From assembly GCA_022833215.1 (NCBI GenBank), contig JAIPUZ010000028.1, forward strand, positions 1 to 55,383: a DNA stretch of 55,383 bases, read 5' to 3'. The stretch's first letter is position 1. Each line of letters starts with the position of its first letter. A program made the position numbers and the translations under genes. Shown in pieces: positions 28,984 through 38,243 of this stretch. Below the pieces are notes generated by a model. It worked only from the letters and a program-made list of their open reading frames with translations, was not told the origin of the DNA and ran no database searches. This DNA comes from Mesorhizobium sp. Its GTDB lineage: Bacteria > Pseudomonadota > Alphaproteobacteria > Rhizobiales > Rhizobiaceae.

Positions 28984-29871
28984 TCAGCTGTCCTTTCCGA
29001 AGAGGCCGGCCGGACGCAGCAGGAGCACGATGGCCATGATGACGAAGACCACTATGTTGGCCGCCTCGGGATAGAACACCTTGCACAGCCCCTCGACGAT
29101 GCCGAGCATGTAGCCGGTGACGATGGCGCCGAGGATCGAGCCCATGCCGCCGATCACCACCACGGCGAAGACGACGATGATCAGGTTGGAGCCCATCAGC
29201 GGGCTGACCTGGAACACAGGTGCGGCCAGAACGCCGGCGATGCCCGCCAGCGCACAGCCGAAACCGTAGGTCACGGTCAGCAGCACCGGTACGTTGACGC
29301 CGAACGCCTGGACCAGCGTGGCGTTTTCGGTTGCGGCGCGCAGATAGGCCCCGATGGAGGTCTTCTCGATCACCGCCCATGTGCCGAGGCAGATGACCAG
29401 CGATGCGGCGACGACCCAGCCGCGATAGTTGGGCAGGACCATGAAGCCCAGATTGGTGGCGCCCCGGAGGGCTTCCGGCGCCGCGTATGGCTGGCCCGAG
29501 GTTCCGAAGAAGTGGCGGAAGGTGCCCTCCAGCAGCAGGGCCAGACCGAAGGTGAAGAGCAGGCCGTAGAGATGGTCGAGGCCGTAGAGGCGGCGCAGCA
29601 TCAGCCGCTCTATCGCCATGCCGGCGACGCCGACGATCAGCGGCGCCAGCACCAGCGCGCCCCAGTAGCCGATGCCTGCATAGGCGAGCAGCATCCAGGC
29701 GGCGAAGGCCCCCAGCATGTAGAAAGCGCCGTGCGCGAAGTTGATCACGCGCAGCAGGCCGAAGATGACCGCCAGGCCCAGCGACAGCAGCGCGTAGAAC
29801 GAGCCGTTGATCAGACCGACCAGCAGCTGCCCCATCAGCGCGGGCAGCGGAACGCCAAAGATCATCGTCAT
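28984..29871 (-). CDS. livH: Branched-chain amino acid-type ABC transporter permease, LivH family
   Basis: A 295-aa inner-membrane permease. LivH signatures: LINGSFYALLSLGLAVIFG near the N-terminus, then RVINFAHGAFYMLGAF, and near the end GGMGSILGAIVTGYMLG. The start at 29871 (MTMIFGVPLP) has GGAG 6 nt upstream and leaves one base between it and the livF stop; an upstream ATG at 29883 lies inside livF. Forms the membrane channel with LivM. Confidence 0.92.
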   Translation of the reverse strand: MTMIFGVPLPALMGQLLVGLINGSFYALLSLGLAVIFGLLRVINFAHGAFYMLGAFAAWMLLAYAGIGYWGALVLAPLIVGVAGMAIERLMLRRLYGLDHLYGLLFTFGLALLLEGTFRHFFGTSGQPYAAPEALRGATNLGFMVLPNYRGWVVAASLVICLGTWAVIEKTSIGAYLRAATENATLVQAFGVNVPVLLTVTYGFGCALAGIAGVLAAPVFQVSPLMGSNLIIVVFAVVVIGGMGSILGAIVTGYMLGIVEGLCKVFYPEAANIVVFVIMAIVLLLRPAGLFGKDS

Positions 29872-29872
29872 C

Positions 29873-30622
29873 TCACACTCCAAGAGCCGTGTTGAGCGCC
29901 TCGGTGCGCGCCGGCAGGTCCGCCACGGAGAAGCTGTCGATCATCCTGCCGTGATCCATCACGTAGAAATGATCGGCGATGCGCGCGGCGAAGCGGAAGT
30001 TCTGCTCGACCAGCAGCACGCTCAGGCCGTGCGACTTGAGCACCTTCAGCATCTCGCCGATGCGTTCCACGATGACCGGTGCGAGGCCCTCGGTCGGCTC
30101 GTCCAGCAGGATCATGCGCACGCCCGTGCGCAGGATGCGGGCAATGGCCAGCATCTGCTGCTCGCCGCCGGAAAGCCTGGTGCCGGGGCTGGTGCGCCGC
30201 TCCAGCAGGTTCGGGAAGATGCCGTAGATTTCCTCGACGCTCATGCCGCCCTTCGCCACCACCGGAGGCAGCATCAGGTTTTCCTCGACGGACAGGCTGG
30301 CGAAGATGCCGCGCTCCTCGGGCACGAAACCGAGGCCGGTGCGGGCGACGCGATGCAGGGGAAGGCGCATGATGGAACGCTGCTCGAACTCCACCTCCCC
30401 CCTGCGCTTGCGGATCAGCCCCATGATGGCGCGCAGCGTCGTGGTCTTGCCGACGCCGTTGCGGCCAAGCAGGGTCACCGTCTCGCCCGCGAAAACGTCG
30501 AGATCGACGCCGTGCAGGGCATGGCTTTCGCCATACCATGCCTCGAGGTTGCGCACCTGCAACTGCGCTGCCTTGCCGGCGCCACGCGGGGCGGCCGCGG
30601 AAACCGGATCAGTGCCCGCCAT
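29873..30622 (-). CDS. livF: ABC transporter ATP-binding protein, LivF family
   Basis: A 249-aa ATPase of the importer. Walker A LLGRNGVGKTTT, signature LSGGEQQMLAIAR, Walker B MILLDEPTEGLAP, and LVEQNF after it, the LivF pattern. The start at 30622 (MAGTDPVSAA) overlaps the end of livG by 14 nt. A longer frame to 30703 lies within livG. It works as a heterodimer with LivG on the cytoplasmic side. Confidence 0.92.
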   Translation of the reverse strand: MAGTDPVSAAAPRGAGKAAQLQVRNLEAWYGESHALHGVDLDVFAGETVTLLGRNGVGKTTTLRAIMGLIRKRRGEVEFEQRSIMRLPLHRVARTGLGFVPEERGIFASLSVEENLMLPPVVAKGGMSVEEIYGIFPNLLERRTSPGTRLSGGEQQMLAIARILRTGVRMILLDEPTEGLAPVIVERIGEMLKVLKSHGLSVLLVEQNFRFAARIADHFYVMDHGRMIDSFSVADLPARTEALNTALGV

Positions 30623-31406
30623 CTTCAGACCCCATATAGGCTTCGCGCACGCGCGGATCGGTGCTGACGGTGGCGTAGTCGCCGCGCGCCAGGACTTCGC
30701 CACGCTGCAAAACGGTGATCTCGTCGCCGATGTCGGCGACGACCCTGAGATTGTGCTCGACCATGAGCAGGGCGCAGTCGCGCGCCACGGTCGAGATCAG
30801 GGAGGCCATGTTCTCGACGTCCTCGTGGCCCATGCCGGCCAGCGGCTCGTCCAGCAGAAGCACGCGCGGCTCCAGCGCCAGCGTCGTGGCGATTTCCAGC
30901 GCCCGCTTGCGGCCATAGGAAAGATCGGCGGCGCGCCGCTGCGCCATGTCGGCGAGGCCGACGCGATCCAGCAGCTCCATGGCGCGCGGGCGCAGGCGGT
31001 CGAGGCTGGAGAGAGGCCGCCAGAACTGCACCGAAAGATGGTTCGGACGCTGCAGGGCAATGCAGACATTGTCGAGCAGCGACATGTCGCCGAAGGTGGC
31101 GGAGATCTGGAACGAGCGGACCATGCCCATGCGCGCCACGCGTGCCGGATCCATCGCGGTGATGTCGGTCCCGTCCAGCACGATGCGCCCGGCCGTAGGC
31201 GTATAGAACTTGGTCAGCAGGTTGAACACCGTGCTCTTGCCGGCGCCGTTCGGGCCGATCAGCGCATGGACCCGGCCGTGATGAATGTCGATGTCGACAT
31301 TGTTCACGGCAAGGAAGGGCCCGAAGCGCTTGGTCAGCCCCCGTGCCGAGAGAACGGCACGGGAAGCGCCAGCGTCGGAACGAACCGCGGCTGGATGGGT
31401 GGTCAT
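30609..31406 (-). CDS. livG: ABC transporter ATP-binding protein, LivG family
   Basis: A 265-aa ATPase. Walker A LIGPNGAGKSTVFNLLT, RSFQISATFGDMSLLDNV after it, a signature motif of unusual form (LSYGRKRALEIA, the LivG variant), Walker B VLLLDEPLAGMG and VEHNLRVV. The start at 31406 (MTTHPAAV) sits 10 nt after the binding-protein stop; the frame upstream of it overlaps that gene. The C-terminal RVREAYMG is a family hallmark. Confidence 0.92.
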   Translation of the reverse strand: MTTHPAAVRSDAGASRAVLSARGLTKRFGPFLAVNNVDIDIHHGRVHALIGPNGAGKSTVFNLLTKFYTPTAGRIVLDGTDITAMDPARVARMGMVRSFQISATFGDMSLLDNVCIALQRPNHLSVQFWRPLSSLDRLRPRAMELLDRVGLADMAQRRAADLSYGRKRALEIATTLALEPRVLLLDEPLAGMGHEDVENMASLISTVARDCALLMVEHNLRVVADIGDEITVLQRGEVLARGDYATVSTDPRVREAYMGSEDGGH

Positions 31407-31416
31407 CGTCGTCCGA

Positions 31417-32619
31417 TCACTTCTTGACGAGCGGGCAGGCGCTGTTTTCCACGGAAGCGAAGGCTTCCTTGCCCGGGATGGTGGCAAGCACTTCATAGAG
31501 GTCGCCGGCGGCCCTGGACTCCTCGGGGGTCTTCACGCGCACAAGGAACATGTCGTGGATGACCCGGCCGTCCTCGCGCAGATAGGCGTTGCGGTTGAAG
31601 AAGTCGTTGATGTCCATGCCGCGCATGGTTTCCATCACCTTCGAGCCGCTGCTGGCCTCGCCCGCCTTCTCGGCGGCCTTGAGATAGTTGGTGACGGCCG
31701 AGTAGACGCCGGCATGGACCATGGTCGGCTTCTTGCCGTCCATGCGCTCACTGTAGCGGGCCGACCATTCGCGCGTCTGCTCGTCCATGTCCCAGTAGAA
31801 GGCGGTGGTCAGCGTCAGGCCCTTGGCGATATCGAGACCCACGCCCTGCACATCGGTGAGGAAGAGCAGCATGCCGGCGATCTTCTGGCCGGCGTCGGTG
31901 ACGCCGTATTCCTGCATCTGCTTCAGCGCGGTCATGGTGTCGCCGGAGGAGTTGGCAAGCGCGATGACGTCGGCGCCGGAAGCCTGCGCCTGAAGGATGT
32001 AGGACGAGAAGTCGGTGGTCTCGCGCGGATGGCGCACCGAACCCACGACCTCGCCGCCGGCCGCCAGGACGGCCTGCGTGGTGTCGGCCTCAAGCGCGTG
32101 GCCGAAGGTGTAGTCGACGGTGATGAAGTACCACTTCTTGGCGCCTTCCAGCGTCATGGCGCGGCCGGTGCCGTTGGCCATGGCGAAGGTGTCCCAGGTC
32201 CACTGCGCGGTGGAGGGCGAGCACGCCTCGCCGGTCAGCGCCGAGGAACCGGCCGTCGAGATGAGGAAGGCGGTATCCGTCTGGCGGGTGATTTCCTGCA
32301 CCGCCATGGCCACCGACGAGGTCGGCACGTCGACGACCGCGACCACGTTCTGCGAGTCGATCCAGGTGCGGGCCAGCGTCGAGCCGACATCGGGCTTGTT
32401 CTGGTGGTCGCCGACGATCACCTCGACCGTCTCGCCCAGCAGCTTGCCGCCGAAATCCTCGACCGCCATCTGCGCCGCCACGACCGCGCCCTGGCCGGCG
32501 AGGTCGAAATTCATGCCCGACATGTCGGTGAGGACACCGATGCGGTAGGGCTCGGCGAAAGCCGCCGTCGCCGACAGCGTGAATACGGTCGACAGGATGA
32601 TGGTCTTCAGGTTCTTCAT
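31417..32619 (-). CDS. ABC transporter periplasmic substrate-binding protein, LivK/aromatic-acid type
   Basis: A 400-aa type I periplasmic binding protein: signal peptide (about 1-22, ending TAAFA-E), then YRIGVLTDMSGMNFDLAG, the ligand-lobe opening of the LivK superfamily. Length and the TWDTFAMANGTGRAM region fit the subgroup that binds carboxylates such as aromatic or phenylpropanoid acids more than leucine; this is an impression. It comes second in the minus-strand operon, after the enoyl-CoA hydratase (72-nt gap, no separate promoter seen) and before livG. Confidence 0.88.
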   Translation of the reverse strand: MKNLKTIILSTVFTLSATAAFAEPYRIGVLTDMSGMNFDLAGQGAVVAAQMAVEDFGGKLLGETVEVIVGDHQNKPDVGSTLARTWIDSQNVVAVVDVPTSSVAMAVQEITRQTDTAFLISTAGSSALTGEACSPSTAQWTWDTFAMANGTGRAMTLEGAKKWYFITVDYTFGHALEADTTQAVLAAGGEVVGSVRHPRETTDFSSYILQAQASGADVIALANSSGDTMTALKQMQEYGVTDAGQKIAGMLLFLTDVQGVGLDIAKGLTLTTAFYWDMDEQTREWSARYSERMDGKKPTMVHAGVYSAVTNYLKAAEKAGEASSGSKVMETMRGMDINDFFNRNAYLREDGRVIHDMFLVRVKTPEESRAAGDLYEVLATIPGKEAFASVENSACPLVKK

Positions 32620-32691
32620 TCCACTACTCCTCCATCAGGCACACGGCGTGCCAAAAACCCGGATGCGCGAACCGCCGCGCATCGTCGGAAA

Positions 32692-33429
32692 TCATGAATG
32701 GCTGGCATCCTCCAGCACCCGGCGCGCCAGATAGAACTGATCGGTTTCGCTGGCCGCCGCCCAGTTCCGGCGAACTTCGGCGTCGATCGCGCCCTTGGTC
32801 ATGCGCAGTGCGAGCGACGGCGCCTGCGCCACTTCGGCGGCCCAGCGGCGCGCCTCCGCCTCGGCCGCGCCATCGGCGACCACGCGGTCGCACAGGCCGA
32901 GCGACAGCGCCTCGTCCGCGCCTATCTTCTCGTCGCAGAACAGGATGCGCTTGGCCCGCGACGAGCCGACGCGCTCGACCAGCAGCGGCAGACCGCCCCA
33001 GCCGAGCGTCATGCCCAGCCGGATCTCGGGAAAGCGCAGATAGGAGGAGGAGCCCATGACGCGGAAATCCGCCGTCAGCGCCAGGATCGCGCCGCCGCCG
33101 ATGACCGGCCCCTCAAGCGCGGCGATAACCGGCTGCGGCACGCGCCGCCATGCATCCGTCATGCGCCCGCCCGCATTCATGGCCTGCGCGCGCTCGACAT
33201 CGCCGGCACCCGGCTTCCACAGCGCCTCGTCCCTGAGATCGACGCCCGCGGCGAAGATCGACGGCGCGCCGGTGAGCACCACGACGGAAATGTCCGCGCG
33301 CTGCGCAAGCGCGAGCGCACCGGCTTCCAGCCCGGCAATCAGCTCGGCATTGAGCGCATTGGCCTTGCCGCCCCGGTCGAAGCGCAGTGTCGCCACAGCG
33401 CCTTCCGACGCCGTCGTCACTCCAGACAT
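32692..33429 (-). CDS. Enoyl-CoA hydratase/isomerase family protein
   Basis: A 245-aa crotonase-fold protein. Oxyanion-hole segments FAAGVDL (first) and EGPVIGGGAILALTADFRVM (second) are present. In the second, the glutamate-bearing position usual in hydratases falls in FPEIRLGMTLGWGG. The start at 33429 (MSGVTTASEG) has GGGAGGATTC upstream; the open frame extends 164 codons more through the operator and into the divergent gene and is rejected. First gene of the operon that continues with the Liv transporter and the second thioesterase, transcribed from the operator region at 33481. Confidence 0.88.
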   Translation of the reverse strand: MSGVTTASEGAVATLRFDRGGKANALNAELIAGLEAGALALAQRADISVVVLTGAPSIFAAGVDLRDEALWKPGAGDVERAQAMNAGGRMTDAWRRVPQPVIAALEGPVIGGGAILALTADFRVMGSSSYLRFPEIRLGMTLGWGGLPLLVERVGSSRAKRILFCDEKIGADEALSLGLCDRVVADGAAEAEARRWAAEVAQAPSLALRMTKGAIDAEVRRNWAAASETDQFYLARRVLEDASHS

Positions 33430-33477
33430 GAATCCTCCCAAAACGGGCATTCCTTGCGGTTCTGTGCAGAAACCGCT

Positions 33478-33506
33478 TTGACATACTACCGAGTATGTTG
33501 CATATC
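33478..33506. promoter_or_regulatory. TetR-type operator within a TTGACA promoter (site 2)
   Basis: ACATACT-ACCG-AGTATGT (33481-33498) is a perfect inverted repeat sharing a 20-mer, with one mismatch, with site 1 at 24345. On the plus strand it fills the spacer between TTGACA (33478-33483) and CATATC (33501-33506), the promoter of the acyl-CoA ligase gene; the enoyl-CoA hydratase operon diverges from the same gap. Confidence 0.85.
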
Positions 33507-33588
33507 CGATCTGAACTTTGCAAGGCATATTTTCATCGGGCACATTGCGACGGGGATGCACCCCACCGCCCCTGGAAAGGATATCCGG

Positions 33589-35184
33589 ATGACGACGACC
33601 GGCCCTGCTAACGCGACCGACCCGGCGCTTGACCGCGACCGCGCGGTGCTGCGCTATCTGCTCGACACCTATGCGCAATCGCGCCCCGATGCGCCCTTCG
33701 TCCACTTCTGGCCGGGCCCGCAATGGAGCTATTCGCAGACGCTGAAGCGGGTGCGCATACGCGCCACGACGCTCGCCCGCGCCGGCGTAAAGCGCGGCGA
33801 CCATGTGCTGTGCCTGATGGGCAACGGTCCCGATCTTCTGTGCACATGGTTCGCCATCAACTATCTCGGCGCGGTCTATGTGCCGATCAATACCGGCGCG
33901 CGCGGCCGCGTGCTGGAACACATCCTCGAAGATGCCGACGCGCCACTGCTGATCGCCTCGGCAGCGCTGGTCGGGCGTCTCGGTGAGGTTTCACCCGGCA
34001 AGGTGCGGACGGTTCTGGTGTGCGAGGGCGACGCGCTCGCCATCGAAGGCCGCGACATCCGCCCGCTGGTCGATGCGGAGGCGGAAGAGCCGGCCTTGCT
34101 GGAGCTGTCGGAGCCGATCGAGCCGTGGGACCTCTACGCCATCATGTACACCTCCGGCACCACCGGAAACGCCAAGGGCGTGATGAGCAGCTACGCCCAA
34201 CTCTACACCATGGGGCCGGATGCTTTCGACTGCGTCGAGGCCGACGACCGCTGCATGATCTGCGGGCCGATCTTCCATTGCGGCTCGACGCTGTTCGTCT
34301 ATGCGATGCTGGCGCGCGGGCTCTCCATCGGCATGATGCGCGAGTTCAAGACCGGCACCTTCTGGCAGGCGGTGCGAGAGACCGGCTCGACCTACTGCCT
34401 GCTGCTCGGCGTCATGGCGAGCTTCCTGCTCAAGCAGCCGCCGGCCGAAGGTGAGCGCGACCACCCGCTGCGCCGCGCCTTCATCACCCCCTTCGGCGAG
34501 GACGGACCGCTGTTTGCAAAGCGCTTCGGCGTCGATGCGTGGACCATCTACAACATGACCGAGATCGCCAGCCCCATGGTGGCCGGCCCCGGCATCACCG
34601 AGAAGGGCATCGCCGGCAAGCCGCGTCCCTGGTACGAGCTGCGCATCGTGGACGAGAACGACATCGAGGTCGGGGACGGCGAGGTTGGCGAGCTGATCGT
34701 GCGCACCCACCGCCCATGGGCGCTCATGCGCGGCTACTACAACAACCCGGCCGCCACCGTGGAAGCCATGCGCAACGGCTGGTTCCACACCGGCGACGGC
34801 TTCCGCCGCGCACCGGACGGCACCTATTTCTTCGTCGACAGGCTCAAGGACGTGATCCGCCGCCGCGGCGAGAACATTTCCTCCTTCGCCCTCGAAAGCG
34901 AGGTGCTGAACATCGCCGCGATCCGCGAATGCGCGGCTGTCGCGGTTCCGAGCGAATTCAGCGAGGACGAGGTTCTGATCGTCGTCACCCCGGTCGAAGG
35001 GGCAACCGTCGATCCCGTGGCGGTGACGGCGGAGCTGGAGAAGGCGCTGCCGCGCTTCATGGTGCCGCGCTACATCCGCGTGCTGGACGACCTGCCCAAG
35101 ACCGCTTCGGGCAAGGTGCAGAAGCACATCCTGCGCAAGGAAGGCGTGACGCCCGGCACCTTCGACCGCGAGGTGAAGCGCTGA
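33589..35184 (+). CDS. AMP-binding acyl-CoA ligase, CaiC-like
   Basis: A 531-aa ANL-superfamily ligase that activates a carboxylic acid with ATP and CoA. Motifs: [12 protein letters not shown] (187-198), [34 protein letters not shown] and the C-terminal catalytic-lysine region [12 protein letters not shown]. The overall pattern resembles crotonobetaine/carnitine-CoA ligase CaiC and related broad-substrate acid ligases; the true acid is unknown. The start at 33589 ([10 protein letters not shown]) has AAAGGA upstream; the open frame runs back to 32698 antisense to the hydratase and is a shadow. It should catalyse the entry step of the pathway after import by the Liv system, and is controlled by the operator directly upstream. 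Confidence 0.9.
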   Translation: MTTTGPANATDPALDRDRAVLRYLLDTYAQSRPDAPFVHFWPGPQWSYSQTLKRVRIRATTLARAGVKRGDHVLCLMGNGPDLLCTWFAINYLGAVYVPINTGARGRVLEHILEDADAPLLIASAALVGRLGEVSPGKVRTVLVCEGDALAIEGRDIRPLVDAEAEEPALLELSEPIEPWDLYAIMYTSGTTGNAKGVMSSYAQLYTMGPDAFDCVEADDRCMICGPIFHCGSTLFVYAMLARGLSIGMMREFKTGTFWQAVRETGSTYCLLLGVMASFLLKQPPAEGERDHPLRRAFITPFGEDGPLFAKRFGVDAWTIYNMTEIASPMVAGPGITEKGIAGKPRPWYELRIVDENDIEVGDGEVGELIVRTHRPWALMRGYYNNPAATVEAMRNGWFHTGDGFRRAPDGTYFFVDRLKDVIRRRGENISSFALESEVLNIAAIRECAAVAVPSEFSEDEVLIVVTPVEGATVDPVAVTAELEKALPRFMVPRYIRVLDDLPKTASGKVQKHILRKEGVTPGTFDREVKR

Positions 35185-35217
35185 CGTCGTCGGGGCGCAA
35201 GCGCCCGGCCGCGAAAA

Positions 35218-35245
35218 GCCCGGCACGACGGCCGTGCTGCCGGGC
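35218..35245 (+). terminator. Hairpin downstream of the acyl-CoA ligase gene
   Basis: GCCCGGCA (35218-35225) pairs perfectly with TGCCGGGC (35238-35245). There is no T-run, so it is at best a weak or Rho-assisted terminator before the SDR gene. The rest of the 180-bp gap shows no clear promoter. Confidence 0.35.
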
Positions 35246-35365
35246 CATCGGCGCGTGCTTCGGTCGCAGGCATTTTCGCCACGCGCCATATCGATCCGCA
35301 TTTGCGAAGCACTACATGGTTGGAAGGCGCCCGGGACACGGCGCCCGAACCGAAGGATTCTCACC

Positions 35366-36145
35366 ATGTCAGTTAAAGGCAAGACCATACTCGTCACCGG
35401 CGCCAGCCAGGGCATCGGACGCGGCATCGCGCTGCGCCTTGCAAGGGACGGGGCGAACATCGCCCTGGTCGACATCAAGGCCGACAAGCTCGATTCCGTG
35501 CGCAGGGAAGTCGAGGCGCTGGGCGTCAGGGCCACCACCTTCAGGGCCGATGTCAGCAAGCGGGACGAGGTCTATGCGGCGATCGACCATGCCGAGAAGG
35601 AGCTCGGCGGCTTCGACGTGATCGTCAACAATGCCGGCATCGCCCAGGTCAAGCCGCTGGCCGATGTCGGGCCGGAGGATCTGGACCGCATCTTCCGCAT
35701 CAACGTCGACGGCGTCGTGTGGGGCATCCAGGCTGCGGCGAAGAAGTTTCAGGCGCGCGGGCACAAGGGCAAGATCATCAACGCCTCCTCGATTGCCGGG
35801 CATGACGGTTTCGCCATGCTGGGCGTCTATTCGGCGACCAAGTTCGCGGTCCGCGCCCTGACGCAGGCGGCAGCGAAGGAATATGCCAGCCACGGCATCA
35901 CCGTGAACGCCTACTGTCCCGGCATCGTCGGCACCGACATGTGGGTGGAGATCGACGAGCGCTTCGCCGAGCTCACCGGCGCGCCGAAGGGCGAGACCTA
36001 CAAGAAATATGTCGAGGGCATCGCGCTCGGCCGTGCGCAGACGCCCGAGGACGTCGCCGCGCTCGTCGCCTTCCTCGCCAGCGACGATTCCGACTACATC
36101 ACCGGTCAGGCGATCCTGACCGATGGCGGCATCGTCTATCGATAG
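35366..36145 (+). CDS. budC: Acetoin/diacetyl reductase-type SDR ((S)-2,3-butanediol dehydrogenase family)
   Basis: A 259-aa short-chain dehydrogenase. NAD site [10 protein letters not shown] (11-20), NNAG (88-91), catalytic Ser141/142, Tyr155 and Lys159 (GVYSATKFA), followed by [15 protein letters not shown], the segment shared by the meso-butanediol dehydrogenase/acetoin reductase group, and an insert with [19 protein letters not shown], also typical of it. It interconverts 2,3-butanediol or diacetyl with acetoin, which would feed the E1 operon at the left edge of the window. The ATG at 35366 follows GAAGGA. It is separated from the ligase gene by 181 bp and may be its own unit, ended by the hairpin at 36155. 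Specificity within this SDR group is often misjudged. Confidence 0.8.
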   Translation: MSVKGKTILVTGASQGIGRGIALRLARDGANIALVDIKADKLDSVRREVEALGVRATTFRADVSKRDEVYAAIDHAEKELGGFDVIVNNAGIAQVKPLADVGPEDLDRIFRINVDGVVWGIQAAAKKFQARGHKGKIINASSIAGHDGFAMLGVYSATKFAVRALTQAAAKEYASHGITVNAYCPGIVGTDMWVEIDERFAELTGAPKGETYKKYVEGIALGRAQTPEDVAALVAFLASDDSDYITGQAILTDGGIVYR

Positions 36146-36155
36146 GCCGGACAGG

Positions 36156-36207
36156 GCCGGTCCCGCCGACATCGCGTCGGCCCGGACCGGCGCTTTCCTG
36201 CGCTTTT
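36156..36207 (+). terminator. Terminator between the SDR gene and the convergent LysR gene
   Basis: GCCGGTCC (36156-36163) and GCCGAC (36165-36170) pair with GTCGGC (36176-36181) and GGACCGGC (36184-36191) around a 5-nt loop, followed by a T-rich stretch ending in CTTTTTC. Confidence 0.55.
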
Positions 36208-36235
36208 TCGGGCTCGTCCGCCCGCAAAAGCGCCT

Positions 36236-37162
36236 TCATATCGGGGCGGCCGTCATCTCCGCACAGATCTTCCTGAAATGCCGCACGAAGGTCCTGGTCA
36301 GGTCCGAACCCTTGCGGTGGGGATAGATCAGCTCGATGGTCACGTCGATGCGCGGCTCGAAAGGCCGGAACGACAGCCTGTCCTTCGAGTGGAACCTGAG
36401 CGAGAACTCGTCCACCAGCCCGACGCCGATGCCGTTCTCGACATTGGGGTAGACCGAGTTCACATTCTCGACCGTCAGCACCGGCTCCGGCGGCGCATTG
36501 CCCAGCACCTTCTCGTAGATCAGGTAGAGCCATTGATGGCTCGGCGGATAGGACACCTGCGGCCAGGCGTTCAGCTCCGCATGGGTCACGACGTCGTGCG
36601 CTTCCAGCGGATGCCCCTTCGGCATGATGCAATAGATGCGCCCGACACAGACCTGCTCCACCTCCAGCCCCTCGGCTTTCGCCTCGCCGGTGCCGAACGA
36701 GATGCCGAGATCGACGCCGTCGGATGCAACGGCCTCGTAGACCGCCTTGCGCGGCCGGATGAGCAGATGCATGCGCGCATCGCCATGCTCGGCCATGAAG
36801 TCCTTCAGCGCATTGGCGATGAGGCCGCTGCTGAGCGGCTGGATGGTGGCGATGCTCATGCGCTGGGAAACGTCGCGCTGGAGATAGGTGATGGTGTCGG
36901 CAATCGCCTGGAAATGCCGGAAATTGCGTTGCAGCGCCTCGTAGAGCACGCGCCCTTCGTTGCTGGGCACCAGCCGGCCCCGCTCCTTCAGAAACAGCGC
37001 GAGTCCGAGCTGGTCCTCGATGCGGCGGATCATGGTGCTGACCGTAGGCTGCGAAATCTGCAAACGTTCCGCCGCCGCCGTGATGCTGCCGGCGGAGACC
37101 ACGGCATAGAACACTTCGAGCTGGCGCAGGCTTATGGAGCGCAGGGGAGCTATCAGATTCAT
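36236..37162 (-). CDS. LysR-family transcriptional regulator
   Basis: A 308-aa LysR-type regulator. The N-terminal winged helix (about 8-66) contains LRQLEVFYAVVSAGSITAAA and LQISQPTVSTMIRRIEDQLG; the rest is the type 2 periplasmic-binding-like effector domain (MSIATIQPLSSGLIANAL onward). The start at 37162 (MNLIAPLRSI) lacks a strong ribosome site; a longer frame to 37270 would cross the hairpin at 37230. It lies downstream of the amino acid ABC operon, same strand, and is convergent with the SDR gene. Its target is not evident; the ABC importer or the aldehyde dehydrogenase/D-transaminase genes are candidates. Confidence 0.88.
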   Translation of the reverse strand: MNLIAPLRSISLRQLEVFYAVVSAGSITAAAERLQISQPTVSTMIRRIEDQLGLALFLKERGRLVPSNEGRVLYEALQRNFRHFQAIADTITYLQRDVSQRMSIATIQPLSSGLIANALKDFMAEHGDARMHLLIRPRKAVYEAVASDGVDLGISFGTGEAKAEGLEVEQVCVGRIYCIMPKGHPLEAHDVVTHAELNAWPQVSYPPSHQWLYLIYEKVLGNAPPEPVLTVENVNSVYPNVENGIGVGLVDEFSLRFHSKDRLSFRPFEPRIDVTIELIYPHRKGSDLTRTFVRHFRKICAEMTAAPI

Positions 37163-37229
37163 GACAGGCCAAGTCGTTGGAGCGGCACGGGGCCGGCGCG
37201 GCTGAACAGCATGGCAACTGAATAGCACG

Positions 37230-37256
37230 CAGCCCGGTGGCAGCGCCACCGGGCTG
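37230..37256 (-). terminator. Strong hairpin after the amino acid ABC transporter operon
   Basis: CAGCCCGGTGGC (37230-37241) pairs over 12 bp with GCCACCGGGCTG (37245-37256), loop AGC. No T-run follows on either strand. It lies just past the binding-protein stop and before the LysR start, so it may protect or end the ABC transcript. Confidence 0.45.
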
Positions 37257-37315
37257 TTCGTGTCCGGCAATCGTGAAGCGCGGGGCGGCGCGGGAGGCTT
37301 GCCGCCGCCCCGCGG

Positions 37316-38191
37316 CTACTTCGCCAGATTGATGCCGGGCTTGTCGATCATGTTCCGCTCCAGGCCCCACTTCGTCATGATCTTCTCATACGTGCCGTTG
37401 GCGGCGAGAATCTCGAGGCTCTTCAGCATTGCCTTGCCGAGATCGGAATCCTTCGGCGCGATGCCGCCCTGATAGATGTCGCCGAAGCCGTTGGGCAGGT
37501 TGGCGGCGGCCAGATCGAGCACGCCCGGCGCCTGCGACACGAAATAGGTGAGCGGCGCCTGCCCCGAGAAGAAGCCGTCGGCCCGCCTGGAGCGCACCGC
37601 CAGAATGGCGCCGTTCTGGTCCTGGAACGACTGCACGACGGTCGGCTTGCCCGCCGCCTCGCATTCCTCGGCCTTCTGCTTCAGCACGCGCTCGGCCGAG
37701 CCGGCCGCCATGACGGCGATGTTCAGCCCGCACACGTCGTCCAGCGTCTGGATATTGCGCGGATTGCCCTGCTGGACGGCGAAGGCGACATATTCCTGCA
37801 CCCAGTCGATGAAGTCGATCTTCGTGCGGCGGTCGGGAAAATCGCCGATCGGGCCGACCGACATGTCGTAGCGGCCGGCGTCGAATCCCGAAAGCATCGC
37901 CGCCAGCCCGCTGACGGTCTGATGGCGGATCTCGACGCCCATGATCTGGCCCATCGCAACCGCCAGGTCGGCCGATGCGCCCTCGATCTCGTTGGGGCCG
38001 AGCACGATGTCGTAAGGCGGATAGGAGCCGTTGTTGACCGCAACCATGTAGCCGCGCTCGCGGATTGTTTCAGGCACCAGCGCGCGCACATCCTCGTTGA
38101 CGGTCTGCACCGCGATGTCCTGCGCCTGCGCCGACGACGTCATCAGCAGGGCCGCCAGAACGGCCGACAATCCGGTCATTTTCATTGTCAT
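37316..38191 (-). CDS. Polar amino acid ABC transporter substrate-binding protein
   Basis: A 291-aa type II periplasmic binding protein (family 3): signal peptide about 1-23 (ending AQAQ), then RGYMVAVNNGSYPPYDIVLG, the start of the ligand lobe, and a SVGPIGDFPDRRTKIDFID stretch where the SMTIT-type region of this family lies. GGAGG lies 9 nt upstream of the ATG at 38191. It is third in the operon after permease and ATPase, with a 52-nt gap that contains a CGCGCC-GTGC-GGCGCG hairpin (38221-38236). Ligand unknown; the neighbours suggest a D-amino acid, amine or unusual amino acid. Confidence 0.9.
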   Translation of the reverse strand: MTMKMTGLSAVLAALLMTSSAQAQDIAVQTVNEDVRALVPETIRERGYMVAVNNGSYPPYDIVLGPNEIEGASADLAVAMGQIMGVEIRHQTVSGLAAMLSGFDAGRYDMSVGPIGDFPDRRTKIDFIDWVQEYVAFAVQQGNPRNIQTLDDVCGLNIAVMAAGSAERVLKQKAEECEAAGKPTVVQSFQDQNGAILAVRSRRADGFFSGQAPLTYFVSQAPGVLDLAAANLPNGFGDIYQGGIAPKDSDLGKAMLKSLEILAANGTYEKIMTKWGLERNMIDKPGINLAK

Positions 38192-38243
38192 GAGTTCGAT
38201 CCTCCGTTTCGGTTTCCGTGCGCGCCGTGCGGCGCGGTTTTTG

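Noticed and set aside
32698-35184. An 828-aa frame suggesting an N-terminal extension or fusion of the acyl-CoA ligase
   Set aside because: The first 297 codons are antisense to the enoyl-CoA hydratase and pass through the TetR operator and TTGACA promoter; a ribosome site and family-like start lie at 33589.
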